A stretch of DNA of 64,000 nucleotides from Fibrobacter sp. (GTDB lineage Bacteria; Fibrobacterota; Fibrobacteria; Fibrobacterales; Fibrobacteraceae), in contig JAKSIL010000005.1 of NCBI GenBank assembly GCA_024398815.1, forward strand, positions 1 to 64,000, written 5' to 3'. The notes below the pieces were generated by a model, which did not search any database, was not told the origin of the DNA, and saw nothing but the letters and a program-made list of their open reading frames with translations. Below are positions 35,150 to 43,863 of the stretch, in pieces (the first letter of the stretch is position 1; each line of letters opens with the position of its first letter). Both the position numbers and the translations under genes were made by a program.

Positions 35150-36391
35150 TTATCTACGGGACTGGCCCCAATTACCAATGCCCATCAAGCCTAAACGAAT
35201 CCCAACAAATGTTTCTTCCCAGTTGTGGTCATCATCTACAAAACGCTTGCCACCTTGCAAGGCAAAATCAATAATGGTCCCCTTGCGGCCCAGCGGGAAG
35301 CCGGCACCCAGCGACCCGCCAAATTCATCGACATTCTTTACGTACCACTGTTTGAACCAGGCGCCAACACGGTACGTGATTCTGTCCCAATAGGGATCGT
35401 AGTACAACGAACTACCGTCACGCTGGAAACCGATAGAAGCAAGGATGTCATCCCCGGTTTCAGTAATGTCGTCCAGGCTGTAGCTTCCACCGATGTTTTT
35501 CACATCTTCGTCCCAAGCACGCCATTGCAAATCCATCATGACATTGTTGCGCTTTTTGAAGCGAAGGTTTATACCGGTTGCAAGTGTTGCTGGAATCTTG
35601 ATTTCACGTTCATGACGATTGGGTTCAAGAGTATCGATTTCAGAGAAACGGAAATTATAGTTCAAGTCGTTGAGTAACGTATGCGGCATGGTGTACGAGA
35701 AAAAGTACGAAGCCATGCGTCCGCGATACTGAAGGGCAAACGTATAATAGGCCGGATGATTCTTCAGTTCCCAAGTGCCACTGACGTAGTCCGTAATTTT
35801 CGCCTTGTTCGTAGCCCAGGCATCATCATCGGAAACCTCGCTATTGTCCGGACCAAGCGTCAAACTGCGAATGGAATTACCCATAACAATATGGGCCGAC
35901 GCACCCAACGAGACATTGCGAATAACGGGCAGGCGCACAGAATAGCTGGGAACGATTTCGTAAACGCTGCTCTGGTACTCCATTTTTGCATTCACTGCCT
36001 TGATGGAATCCTGGAATTCTTCGCGGAACACAGACGCATAGCTCTGCCACAAGGAAACGCCCATCGTTCCAAAACTCCCCATGGGGAAAGAGAGGTTAAA
36101 AGAAGGGAGCGAAACGTTCCGTGTTCCAAAATACTGTCCATGGCGTTCTGCCGCCATCATCTCGATAAGGAAATTAAGATTGAAAACCACCTTGGTATCG
36201 AAAGCGGCACGGGCAGGGTTCGAAAGCGACAAGCCTTCGGCATCGCCTGTCTTGGCTCCACCGGCAAAACCACGACCGGCAGTCGAAGTCATACCGCCCA
36301 AAGTCTGCTCTTCACCCAAGGCATCAAGGCCTATCATCGATGCAGAGGCACAGACGGCGGCAACAAGCAACAAGCTCAAAATCTTTTTCAT
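35150..36391 (-). CDS. FadL/OmpP1-like outer-membrane barrel protein
   Basis: 413 residues with signal peptide MKKILSLLLVAAVCASAS. After it, TAGRGFAGGAKTGDAEGLSL and SNPARAA is the opening seen in FadL/PorV-type barrels (pattern of a glycine-rich hatch then NPA). Strand-like stretches continue (FNLSFPMGSFGTMGVSLWQS, VSLGASAHIVMGN, INLRFKKRNNVMMDLQWRAWD) to the C-terminal IRLGLMGIG. Cargo is unknown. Its ATG overlaps the upstream lipoprotein gene by 4 bp, so the pair probably works together. Confidence 0.65.
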   Translation of the reverse strand: MKKILSLLLVAAVCASASMIGLDALGEEQTLGGMTSTAGRGFAGGAKTGDAEGLSLSNPARAAFDTKVVFNLNFLIEMMAAERHGQYFGTRNVSLPSFNLSFPMGSFGTMGVSLWQSYASVFREEFQDSIKAVNAKMEYQSSVYEIVPSYSVRLPVIRNVSLGASAHIVMGNSIRSLTLGPDNSEVSDDDAWATNKAKITDYVSGTWELKNHPAYYTFALQYRGRMASYFFSYTMPHTLLNDLNYNFRFSEIDTLEPNRHEREIKIPATLATGINLRFKKRNNVMMDLQWRAWDEDVKNIGGSYSLDDITETGDDILASIGFQRDGSSLYYDPYWDRITYRVGAWFKQWYVKNVDEFGGSLGAGFPLGRKGTIIDFALQGGKRFVDDDHNWEETFVGIRLGLMGIGNWGQSRR

Positions 36392-37785
36392 TCTTCATCC
36401 CCCCGCTTAGTGGCAAGCCAGAGTTTCAGCGTAACGGGGCTCTTCATCATAGACGTAAAATCGTAACGCGCATAATCAAAATGGCTAAAGAACACGTAGA
36501 TGGAATCGCCCTTGTCGTTGATGTAGTTCGTGTACAGGGAATCCATCGGAGCAAGCACCGGATACCCAAGACGCATCATCATCTTAAAGGTGCGACCATC
36601 GCTAGCCTTGTTCAAGAAATCACGCAAGCCGTAAGTCACCTGCAGCGAAAGCGAATCTCCGTCGTAGAAAACCATATTGGGGTGTCCCACGGAATCCACC
36701 AACTTACGGTTCACATCATAAGCTTCCATTTTACGGACTACAGCATCCGCACTGTCAACGAAGGAGCCGACGACAACTTGAATGGGTTTCCCTAGTTCAC
36801 TGAACCCTTCGGAATCATCGCGAGCAAAAGTCATCTGCGCAAGGACCACCGCCTGGCGTACATCGTTGCTGTCACCAATCACATAAGGGAAATCATCGCC
36901 GTAAAATTCCTCAAGAGCGGCCAAGACTTCCTTCGACGAGAATTCCACGACCAGGGAATCCATCACACCGCCATGCAGTACTTGGCAATCGGAGCAAGTT
37001 TCTTCGTTGGAAACAAGACCCGCCATACGGAACGGATACATGGACTTGAAGTTCGTATCCGAGAGCGTCCTAACCTGGAAAATGGGAGAATAGTCGGTTT
37101 CAGCACCATAGAAGCGATACGCGCGGGCCGCTTCAGGGATAGACAGGCGCAGCTGCAGATGGCAGGCCTTTTTAATGTCCTTCATGCTCTCGACCAGGGC
37201 GTTCGGCAAGTCCAATTTCACCAAGGTGTCCTTGGCTTTCAATGACAAGGAATAAGAAGTATCGGCAGAGCCGTCCGCTTCCCATCCGGTCAAATCGGCA
37301 TACCAGGCGGAATCCGTGATATCGCCAATGCTATCTACAAAAGCCTTTTTGGACCCGGCATCCAACTTCCAGCTCACCTTTATATCGAGGTCTTCTTTCA
37401 AAGGAAGAGAATCTGACGGATAATTCTTGGAGCTGTAGAACGGCCTTAAATTGTAGAGAGCTATAAGCGCCCTTGCCGAGTCGGATTTCTTCAAATCAGC
37501 AAAAAAAGCAGAGTCAATAAAAGCGAAGTCGAATACCAAATCATGAAGCAAATTGGCTTGATGGCCCCAAATGGCACGGTCATTTGCTGAACGAGGCGTG
37601 GTATCCAAGAAGGTTTCCGCCGAAAGAACATTCAAATTTTCAACACTAAGTGTCTGGACCTTATAGCTATCGGGAAGTCCTTGGTCCGAAAGCCAGCGGC
37701 TCAGAGTTGAATCATCCGTATCAAAAATGCACGACGATAGCAAAACCGCCAAACAGGAAAGAAGTACAAAATGTCTTTTTTTCAC
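36388..37785 (-). CDS. Lipoprotein of unknown function, partner of the FadL-like barrel
   Basis: 465 residues starting at GTG 37785, chosen because it opens the lipoprotein signal (KKRHFVLLSCLAVLLSSC) and has GGAG six bases upstream; an in-frame upstream start would add 13 residues without a signal. The rest is strand-rich (YKVQTLSVENLNVLSAETF, VKLDLPNALVESMKD, MVFYDGDSLSLQVTYGL) with the cysteine pair CSDCQ near residue 270. No known domain was recognised. It overlaps the barrel gene by 4 bp. Confidence 0.6.
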   Translation of the reverse strand: MKKRHFVLLSCLAVLLSSCIFDTDDSTLSRWLSDQGLPDSYKVQTLSVENLNVLSAETFLDTTPRSANDRAIWGHQANLLHDLVFDFAFIDSAFFADLKKSDSARALIALYNLRPFYSSKNYPSDSLPLKEDLDIKVSWKLDAGSKKAFVDSIGDITDSAWYADLTGWEADGSADTSYSLSLKAKDTLVKLDLPNALVESMKDIKKACHLQLRLSIPEAARAYRFYGAETDYSPIFQVRTLSDTNFKSMYPFRMAGLVSNEETCSDCQVLHGGVMDSLVVEFSSKEVLAALEEFYGDDFPYVIGDSNDVRQAVVLAQMTFARDDSEGFSELGKPIQVVVGSFVDSADAVVRKMEAYDVNRKLVDSVGHPNMVFYDGDSLSLQVTYGLRDFLNKASDGRTFKMMMRLGYPVLAPMDSLYTNYINDKGDSIYVFFSHFDYARYDFTSMMKSPVTLKLWLATKRGDEE

Positions 37786-37920
37786 TAAAAACTCCGAATC
37801 TATACATGGATTCAAATTCCGCACTATAATATAGAAAGATTGCCCTAGGCAAAAAAGGGAAAACAGTCCGGCGTACGCTAATTTTTTCTACATTTACGCC
37901 CGTAAATTTTAGAGGACATC

Positions 37921-39261
37921 ATGACTCAATTTAATGCTCATTTTAGAAACATCAACGGCGACGACACTTACCCGCTGACCGACGTTATTTACCGCTCCAA
38001 GGTGGACAACAGCCTTTTGGAAGTGGAACACGACCGCAAGGCACTCGCCGAACGCAGCCCGGAAGAATGGAAGAAGTTGTTCGCCGAACGCCGCATGAGC
38101 TTTGAACCTGCCGACCAGAGCGGCATCTGGAGCAAGCGCGAAATGGTCCTCCCCGACATGCCGGTGGAAGACATCGTGACCATGCGCGAAGGCTGGAGCC
38201 CGCTCTTTGACGCGGCCCCCTTGGCCAAGGAACTCGGCATCGGAAGCCTCAAGGTGAAACTTTGCGGCAACTCCCATACGGGTAGTTTCAAGGACCTCGG
38301 CATGACAGTTCTCGTGAGCCAGGTGAACCACATTATCAAGAAGAACATCCACCCGATTGACGCCGTTGCTTGCGCCTCCACGGGCGATACTTCCGCAGCC
38401 CTCAGCGCCTACTGCGCAAAGGCCGGCATCCCCTCCATCGTGTTCCTCCCGGCAGGCAAGACAAGTACCGCACAGCTCATCCAGCCGATCAGTAACGGAA
38501 GCATCGTGCTCGCCCTCGATACCGACTTCGACGGTTGCATGAAGATTGTCCAGGAAGTCACGAAGGACAACCGCATTTACCTCGCCAACTCCATGAACAG
38601 CCTCCGCGTTGAAGGTCAGAAGACCATCTCTCCGGAAATCTGCCAGGAACTCGGCTGGCGCGTCCCGGACACCGTGATTATCCCGGGCGGTAACCTCGGT
38701 AACGTTTCCGCTCTCGCCAAGGGTTTCGAAGACTGCAAGGCCATGGGCCTCATCGACCGCATTCCGCGCATCATCGTGGCACAAGCCGAAAACGCAAACC
38801 CGTTCTTCCAGGCTTACGAACGCGGCTTCGACAAGCTCGTTCCGGTGCAGGCCAAGAAGACTCTCGCAAGCGCCATCCAGATCGGTAACCCGGTCAGTTA
38901 CCCGAAGGCTGTACGCGCCATCCAGAAGACGAACGGCATGGTCGTAAGCGTCACGGAAGAAGAACTTGCAAACGCAGCCCACCGCGGTGACCGCATCGGC
39001 CTCTACTGCTGCCCGCACACCGGTGTCGCTCTCGGCGCCCTGGAAAAACTCTGTGCAGAAGGCAAGATTGCGAAGGACGAAAACGTCGTCGTGATCAGCA
39101 CCGCACACGGCCTCAAGTTCACCGAATTCAAGGTCGGCTACCACGAACAGAAACTCGAAGGGATTGCCAGCAAGTACGCAAACCCCATCTTCAAGGCTCC
39201 CGCCGAAATCGGCCCTGTCATGGACATCTTGAAGAAGGAAATGGCCGCTCGCAAGCGCTAA
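37921..39261 (+). CDS. thrC: Threonine synthase ThrC
   Basis: PLP enzyme that converts O-phosphohomoserine to threonine. The 446 residues contain the PLP lysine motif SHTGSFKDLGMTVLVSQ near residue 118-134, ACASTGDTSAALSAYCAKAG near 150 and PGGNLGNVSALAKGF near 255. The start has GAGG five bases before ATG 37921. Codon choice is strongly biased (CTC, AAG, GGC, TTC), unlike neighbouring lipoprotein genes, suggesting high expression. It has its own upstream region and a strong terminator. Confidence 0.95.
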   Translation: MTQFNAHFRNINGDDTYPLTDVIYRSKVDNSLLEVEHDRKALAERSPEEWKKLFAERRMSFEPADQSGIWSKREMVLPDMPVEDIVTMREGWSPLFDAAPLAKELGIGSLKVKLCGNSHTGSFKDLGMTVLVSQVNHIIKKNIHPIDAVACASTGDTSAALSAYCAKAGIPSIVFLPAGKTSTAQLIQPISNGSIVLALDTDFDGCMKIVQEVTKDNRIYLANSMNSLRVEGQKTISPEICQELGWRVPDTVIIPGGNLGNVSALAKGFEDCKAMGLIDRIPRIIVAQAENANPFFQAYERGFDKLVPVQAKKTLASAIQIGNPVSYPKAVRAIQKTNGMVVSVTEEELANAAHRGDRIGLYCCPHTGVALGALEKLCAEGKIAKDENVVVISTAHGLKFTEFKVGYHEQKLEGIASKYANPIFKAPAEIGPVMDILKKEMAARKR

Positions 39262-39283
39262 TACATATAAATTAATTCCAAAA

Positions 39284-39311
39284 GCCTCGGGACATCCCGA
39301 GGCTTTTTTTT
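39284..39311 (+). terminator. Rho-independent terminator of thrC
   Basis: GCCTCGGG and CCCGAGGC pair perfectly over 8 bp with loop ACAT, followed by eight T residues. It lies 23 bp after the thrC stop. Confidence 0.92.
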
Positions 39312-39345
39312 ACATAAACTACTAAGTAAAAATTTCAATCCATAC

Positions 39346-39376
39346 AAAAAGAAAGTGCCCCGAAAGGGGCACTTTC
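39346..39376 (-). terminator. Strong GC-rich hairpin, minus-strand terminator orientation
   Basis: GAAAGTGCCCC, tetraloop GAAA, GGGGCACTTTC: an 11-bp perfect stem. On the minus strand TTTTT follows. On the plus strand it caps the small transcript region that follows, so both roles are possible. Confidence 0.7.
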
Positions 39377-39393
39377 CTAAGAAGGAGAAAATA

Positions 39394-39453
39394 TTGAGTT
39401 GGCTTACAGAACCTACAGTTGATCAGGAGGGGAAGTGTGATACAACTGCTTAG
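39394..39453 (+). CDS. Possible 19-residue peptide gene
   Basis: TTG start at 39394 with AAGGAG six bases upstream, then MSWLTEPTVDQEGKCDTTA and TAG. The segment PTVDQEG fits the PxLxxxG-like pattern of RiPP leader peptides, and the peptide ends with a cysteine-containing tail, but nothing in the window encodes a maturase. The ribosome-binding site is good, the peptide is very short, and chance is possible. Confidence 0.25.
   Translation: MSWLTEPTVDQEGKCDTTA
39416..39448 (+). ncRNA. Candidate structured RNA between thrC and 39551
   Basis: CAGTTGATCA and TGAT-A-CAACTG pair over 10 bp with one bulged A, showing a purine-rich loop (GGAGGGGAAGTG) that resembles an exposed ribosome-binding site or CsrA-type site. 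Flanked by the hairpins at 39346 and 39491. It overlaps the possible peptide gene. No known RNA family was recognised. Confidence 0.3.
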
Positions 39454-39490
39454 GATTTACCTTTAACCTTCCCAACGAAATTAAATATAC

Positions 39491-39520
39491 AAAAAAGGTA
39501 GGGAAAAAAGCAACCCTACC
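39491..39520 (-). terminator. Rho-independent terminator of the 39551 gene
   Basis: GGTAGGG and CCCTACC pair over 7 bp with a 10-nt loop; on the minus strand TTTTTT follows. It lies about 30 bp after the stop of the 39551-40846 gene. Confidence 0.85.
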
Positions 39521-39550
39521 TATTAAAATTTTGTGTTTTTTTTGATGTAA

Positions 39551-40846
39551 TTATTCTTCTTTAAATACAATTTTGCATTTAGGGACGAATCTGAAGCCAC
39601 CACGACGGTGACGTTCGATTTCAAAATACTTCTTTACGCCTTCCGTAGGTTTCCCCGGGTCCGCAGAACCGTTCACATGAGCGATAACGCGGTTCAACCG
39701 GCTCTCGAAGTTCGGGCGAAGCGGATCCATGCAAATATCCGGTTCACGCTTGAATTCACGGTTTTCGTATTCTTCACGACCGGTAGCCATGTATTCGCGA
39801 AGGAGGTTTCTCAAAATCCTAGCAGGAACGTTGCGCATCAGGTGCTTGTTGTTCACCGAGATGGAATCATCGCTCTTGTAATAGATGATGGAAACGGAAT
39901 CGTTCATCAAGTCCAGCAATTTTTCCTGAGCCTTTTGAATCGGTTCCCAAGCAGCAAATTCCTGTTTGACCACAGAGCCCATCAGCTTGAGGAACGGTTC
40001 CTGAGCCTTGACGTTTGCTTCGAACTTGACATCCAGGATGTTGGACGGAGCGCCGTAATAGCAACCCTTCTGAATCAACTTGGTCCCTGTACGAGGTTCG
40101 ACCACGTCCTCTAGTGCGACCACGCAAGCGATATTGCGTTCAATATCGTTTTCCCATTTAAAGCCGTGTTCATCCAGGCAATCACCGAATGTTTTGGCCA
40201 CACCGACGAGTTTGCCATCCACATAGACGCCGTTATCCTTCATTTCTGCGGAAATACGACCTTCAAGAGCTTCGATAAAGGAAGTCTGCGTAGCAACGCA
40301 TCCCATTTGTTCGTAAGCAGGAGTATTCAAGAGAAGCGGGCCTACACGAAGCATTCCCAAGATCCAGCGCATGGGGTTGGAAACCAGGGAACCCGGAGTT
40401 TCAAAGCGGAATGCAAAATTCATTTCACGGTTTCCGTCGACAATCTCGTTGCGAAGTATGGACGCATGAGTCAGGAACGGATAGCGTTTCGGAATGATTT
40501 CGAGGCAAAGCGCACGAACATCTTCGGTAGAATAGAAACTCGAAATGAAAGGCAAATACGAGCGCAATACGCTACGGGCAGGGACTGCTTCAAAGGATGC
40601 GCAACGCTTTACAATTTTTTCCACAAAATCATCAGGATTTTCACCACGTTCATAAAGCCAGCCTACAAGGTTATCCAATATAAAACGATGGGCGCCCTCT
40701 TCAATCATGGAGTCTTCAAAATACAAGTCATTCAAAAGCTTGACCGTAAAACGAGAATCTCTTTTAACAAGAGACAACACATCCTTAACTGGATAGCTAA
40801 TCAATAGTTCAATGTGAGTCAGCTGTAAAAAAAGATTTGATATCAT
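39551..40846 (-). CDS. Unknown protein with a possible C-terminal winged-helix DNA-binding domain
   Basis: 431 residues, no signal peptide, no transmembrane helix. The first 330 residues (LLISYPVKDVLSLVKRDSRF, TEDVRALCLEIIPKRYPF, GMLRVGPLLLNTPAYEQMGC) match nothing I know. The C-terminal part (SISVNNKHLMRNVPARILRN, LRPNFESRLNRVIAHV, FEIERHRRGGFRFVP) looks like an OmpR-type winged helix: a recognition-like helix, then the Arg-Gly-Gly beta wing. It could be a transcription regulator with a novel sensor. GAGG lies five bases before ATG 40846. It is divergent from mutL across 83 bp and has its own terminator. Confidence 0.55.
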   Translation of the reverse strand: MISNLFLQLTHIELLISYPVKDVLSLVKRDSRFTVKLLNDLYFEDSMIEEGAHRFILDNLVGWLYERGENPDDFVEKIVKRCASFEAVPARSVLRSYLPFISSFYSTEDVRALCLEIIPKRYPFLTHASILRNEIVDGNREMNFAFRFETPGSLVSNPMRWILGMLRVGPLLLNTPAYEQMGCVATQTSFIEALEGRISAEMKDNGVYVDGKLVGVAKTFGDCLDEHGFKWENDIERNIACVVALEDVVEPRTGTKLIQKGCYYGAPSNILDVKFEANVKAQEPFLKLMGSVVKQEFAAWEPIQKAQEKLLDLMNDSVSIIYYKSDDSISVNNKHLMRNVPARILRNLLREYMATGREEYENREFKREPDICMDPLRPNFESRLNRVIAHVNGSADPGKPTEGVKKYFEIERHRRGGFRFVPKCKIVFKEE

Positions 40847-40929
40847 TTCAACCTCTTTTATCTATAATAACACGCAATAAATTTAGCATTTTTTTCGCAA
40901 AAACACACTCTTTTGGCTATATTTAGGCG

Positions 40930-42729
40930 GTGAATTCCTCTAAAATACACCTTTTACCCGACGAAATCATCAATAAAATCGCCGCAGGCGAAGTAATTGA
41001 GCGTCCAGCCTCGGCTGTAAAGGAACTTATTGAAAACGCCATCGACGCGGGAGCCACCCGTATCCAGGTGCAAATCGAGGAAGGCGGAAAAAAGAAAATC
41101 CAGGTTTCCGACAACGGCAAGGGCATGGGCAGCGAAGATTTGGACCTGTGCTACTTACGACACACGACATCGAAACTATTTTCTGCAGACGATCTTTTTC
41201 ATTTACAAACAAACGGTTTTAGAGGCGAAGCGGTGGCATCCATCGCCGCCGTTTCAAAAATGACGATTACCAGCGCCACCGACGAAGGCGAAAGCAATCG
41301 CATTACCTTGGAAGGCGGGAAAGTCATTGAAAAGGAACCCTTTGCCTGCAGCCGCGGCACAACTTTTTTAATCGAAAACCTTTTTTTCAACACTCCCGTT
41401 CGCCGCACATTTTTAGGAAGCGAGACCTCGGAGTGTTCAAAAGTCCTTGACGTTGTCATCAAGACCGCCATAGCACACCCCGACATCAGGTTTGATTACA
41501 AAGTAAATGACAAATCCGTCTTTATCGGGGTACCCGGAGAACTCAAAACACGCATGGCGGAAGCCATCGGTTCGGGTGTCGCCAAGAGTTTACTCACCGT
41601 AGACTATAGCGAAGCCGGCGTACATGTGTCCGGTTTTATTTCACCCACCTCCGAAACAAACGGCAAACGCCATCACCAATTTTTGTACTTGAGAAACAGG
41701 CCTATTGAAAACAAGATGATTGGCAAGGCCATTTCGCAAGCCTATGAACCGTACGGGGCTCAATGCAAGCCCGTCACGGCGCTCTTTTTAGACTTACCCG
41801 ATACGGAATTCGACGTCAACGTTCATCCGGCCAAAAGAGAAGTCCGTTTCGCAAATCAAAATCTGGTATTTCTAGTCGTCAACCACGCCATTCGTGAAAC
41901 TCTTAAAAAGGATTTGGAAGGCGACACCCCCTTCATCGACTTGAGCGACGAAGAATACGCACCGCAAGTTCCTCAAGCAGATTGGCTGCACGAGCAGAAA
42001 AAAGTGGCTAACACATATTCTGCCGTAACGAATCGCACACCCGACAAGGACGAAGTACAGGATTTATTTTCGCAACCGGAATCGGGAAAAATCATTTCAT
42101 TGGAACCCGACCAAGGCAATGTACCTCCACCACCGCCAAGGGAGCCGGCTCCGTGGGCGCCCCCAACGCTATTCCAAATCGCCAAGACATACATTGCCGG
42201 TGAAGACTCCGAAGGTCTTTTGATAATCGATCAGCATGCGGCTCACACGAGAATCCTTTACGAGAAAGCATTGGATTCGCTTAGCAACGGTCTGCAGTTG
42301 GATAGCCAGGAACTTCTATTCCCGGAACTGATTGAATTTTCAAAAATCGAAAAGGAAACATTCAAGAACGTCGATGCACAGCTGAAAAAGCTTGGATTCT
42401 CCGTAGAGGCCTTTGGTGGCGACACTTATCAAATCCGAGCCATCCCTGGCAACCTTCCCCTTTCGCGAGCCGCCAAGGCCGTCCACGATTTTTTGGACAG
42501 CTGCATTGACAGCGAAGGCGAAACCGACATGGTCAAAATTCAAGAATCCATCGCCAAGGCCTGGGCAAAGACAAACGCATTCCAGGCGGGCGACAAGCTT
42601 TCTGCAGAAGAAATGTCCAATTTGGTGTCTCAGCTGATGATAACCGAAGACCCGTTCAAGTCCCCATTCGGAACGCCGACATTAATGCGCTTCACGCTGG
42701 AGGACCTGGCCAAGAAATTCAAGCGGTAA
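40930..42729 (+). CDS. mutL: DNA mismatch-repair protein MutL
   Basis: GHKL ATPase that links MutS to downstream excision. The 599 residues start at GTG 40930. N-terminal ATP motifs are intact: KIAAGEVIERPASAVKELIENAIDAGA (residues about 15-40), VSDNGKGM and LQTNGFRGEAVASIAAVS. The C-terminal dimerisation domain follows a proline-rich linker (PPPPPREPAPW, near 400) and ends with KSPFGTPTLMRF. I do not see the endonuclease DQHAxxE motif as such; IDQHAAHTRILYE is present near 435, so endonuclease activity is likely. The last 48 bp overlap the convergent lpxB. Confidence 0.95.
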   Translation: MNSSKIHLLPDEIINKIAAGEVIERPASAVKELIENAIDAGATRIQVQIEEGGKKKIQVSDNGKGMGSEDLDLCYLRHTTSKLFSADDLFHLQTNGFRGEAVASIAAVSKMTITSATDEGESNRITLEGGKVIEKEPFACSRGTTFLIENLFFNTPVRRTFLGSETSECSKVLDVVIKTAIAHPDIRFDYKVNDKSVFIGVPGELKTRMAEAIGSGVAKSLLTVDYSEAGVHVSGFISPTSETNGKRHHQFLYLRNRPIENKMIGKAISQAYEPYGAQCKPVTALFLDLPDTEFDVNVHPAKREVRFANQNLVFLVVNHAIRETLKKDLEGDTPFIDLSDEEYAPQVPQADWLHEQKKVANTYSAVTNRTPDKDEVQDLFSQPESGKIISLEPDQGNVPPPPPREPAPWAPPTLFQIAKTYIAGEDSEGLLIIDQHAAHTRILYEKALDSLSNGLQLDSQELLFPELIEFSKIEKETFKNVDAQLKKLGFSVEAFGGDTYQIRAIPGNLPLSRAAKAVHDFLDSCIDSEGETDMVKIQESIAKAWAKTNAFQAGDKLSAEEMSNLVSQLMITEDPFKSPFGTPTLMRFTLEDLAKKFKR

Positions 42730-43848
42730 TTTTCCGCCCTGTAATTTTTGACGCAAGGATTCCGCAATTTTTATTGCGGAATCTTTTTTGCAATTTTCGA
42801 GAGCCGAAAGAATTTGTTCAAAAATACCGCCGCGCACGTTCGTCTTACAAGCGCCCGACGGGGTAATGAATTCTGAAATCACTTTTTGCTGCAACAAAAT
42901 GTTCGGCATGGCAAAGGAATCGGTACGAACGAACATCTTTCCCATGGCATACGTCAGGCGGTCCGGAACCGTAGCAACCACCAATGGGCAAGCGGAAAGC
43001 GCAAGTTCAAGCGTTGCCGTCCCTGGAGCGGCAAGAGCACCACAGGCGCTAGCGAAAAGTTGGGCGCGGTCTTTGGCGTTCGTTGGAACAACCTGCACAG
43101 AAAAGCCTTCGGGAACAGTACCATCGAAAAAGAGCTTCAGGCTTTTTTCAAAAGGCGCCACTAACGATGCTCGTGCAGCAAGAATTTTGATGGGATTTTT
43201 TTTGCCAAACTTGACGATATTCAAGTAGAAATTCAAATTGCGAAGAGCCTGGCTTTGGCGACTCCCCGGGAGCAACAAGAAAGCATTCTCCGCAGAGGTC
43301 CGCGACTGTTCCAATGATTGCTGCAATCCCAACGTTCGCGGCTGTTCAGACGACGACTCGGCAAACGGATGCCTCAGCAAGCCCACATTGCAACCGTACT
43401 TTTCGTACACTTCTTTTTCAAATTCAAAAAGCACCGCAAGCTTTACGCCTTGCAACTTTTTCGCGCGGGAATGCTTCCAAGCCCACACTTGCGGCGGAGC
43501 CACGTAGAGTACAGGCTTGTTCAGTTTTTTGGCAAGGATAGTCAAGCCCATGTTGAAGCCGGGGTAATCGATAGCGACAAAAGCGACGCATTCCGGAAAA
43601 CGCAAAGCCGCACTCATTACGTTATACAATTTGCGCAGACGAAAATACCGGGGCAACACATCGCCAAAACCGGAAACGGGCAGTTCTTCAAAATCGATTA
43701 AAGGTTCCAAACCCGCGCGTAACATGCGGGAGCCGCCTGCGCCGCAAGCCTTCAACCCGCTCTGCAAAACAGCCGAAACAAGCCCTTCGCCCAATACATC
43801 GCCGGAATCTTCACCGGCGCACAGCAGCACGAAAGGAGTTTTAATCAC
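42682..43848 (-). CDS. lpxB: Lipid-A-disaccharide synthase LpxB
   Basis: GT19 glycosyltransferase that joins UDP-2,3-diacylglucosamine and 2,3-diacylglucosamine-1-phosphate. The 388 residues carry the family motifs: CAGEDSGDVLGEGLVSAV at the N-terminus, GAGGSRMLRAGLEPLIDFEEL, AIDYPGFNMGL, YVAPPQVWAWKHSRAKKL and FLLLPGSRQSQA. It follows dnaE by 15 bp and overlaps the mutL end by 48 bp. Its presence implies a lipid A pathway, in possible conflict with reports that the genus lacks classical LPS. Confidence 0.9.
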   Translation of the reverse strand: MIKTPFVLLCAGEDSGDVLGEGLVSAVLQSGLKACGAGGSRMLRAGLEPLIDFEELPVSGFGDVLPRYFRLRKLYNVMSAALRFPECVAFVAIDYPGFNMGLTILAKKLNKPVLYVAPPQVWAWKHSRAKKLQGVKLAVLFEFEKEVYEKYGCNVGLLRHPFAESSSEQPRTLGLQQSLEQSRTSAENAFLLLPGSRQSQALRNLNFYLNIVKFGKKNPIKILAARASLVAPFEKSLKLFFDGTVPEGFSVQVVPTNAKDRAQLFASACGALAAPGTATLELALSACPLVVATVPDRLTYAMGKMFVRTDSFAMPNILLQQKVISEFITPSGACKTNVRGGIFEQILSALENCKKDSAIKIAESLRQKLQGGKLPLEFLGQVLQREAH

Positions 43849-43863
43849 AGGATTCCCCTAAAT

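Noticed and set aside
37825-37920. Riboswitch or threonine leader before thrC
   Set aside because: The short region shows no leader peptide rich in Thr/Ile, no terminator hairpin and no known aptamer core.
37909-39144. 411-codon open frame antisense to thrC
   Set aside because: The biased codon use of thrC leaves the opposite frame open; it has no ribosome-binding site or recognisable domain, while thrC is unmistakable.
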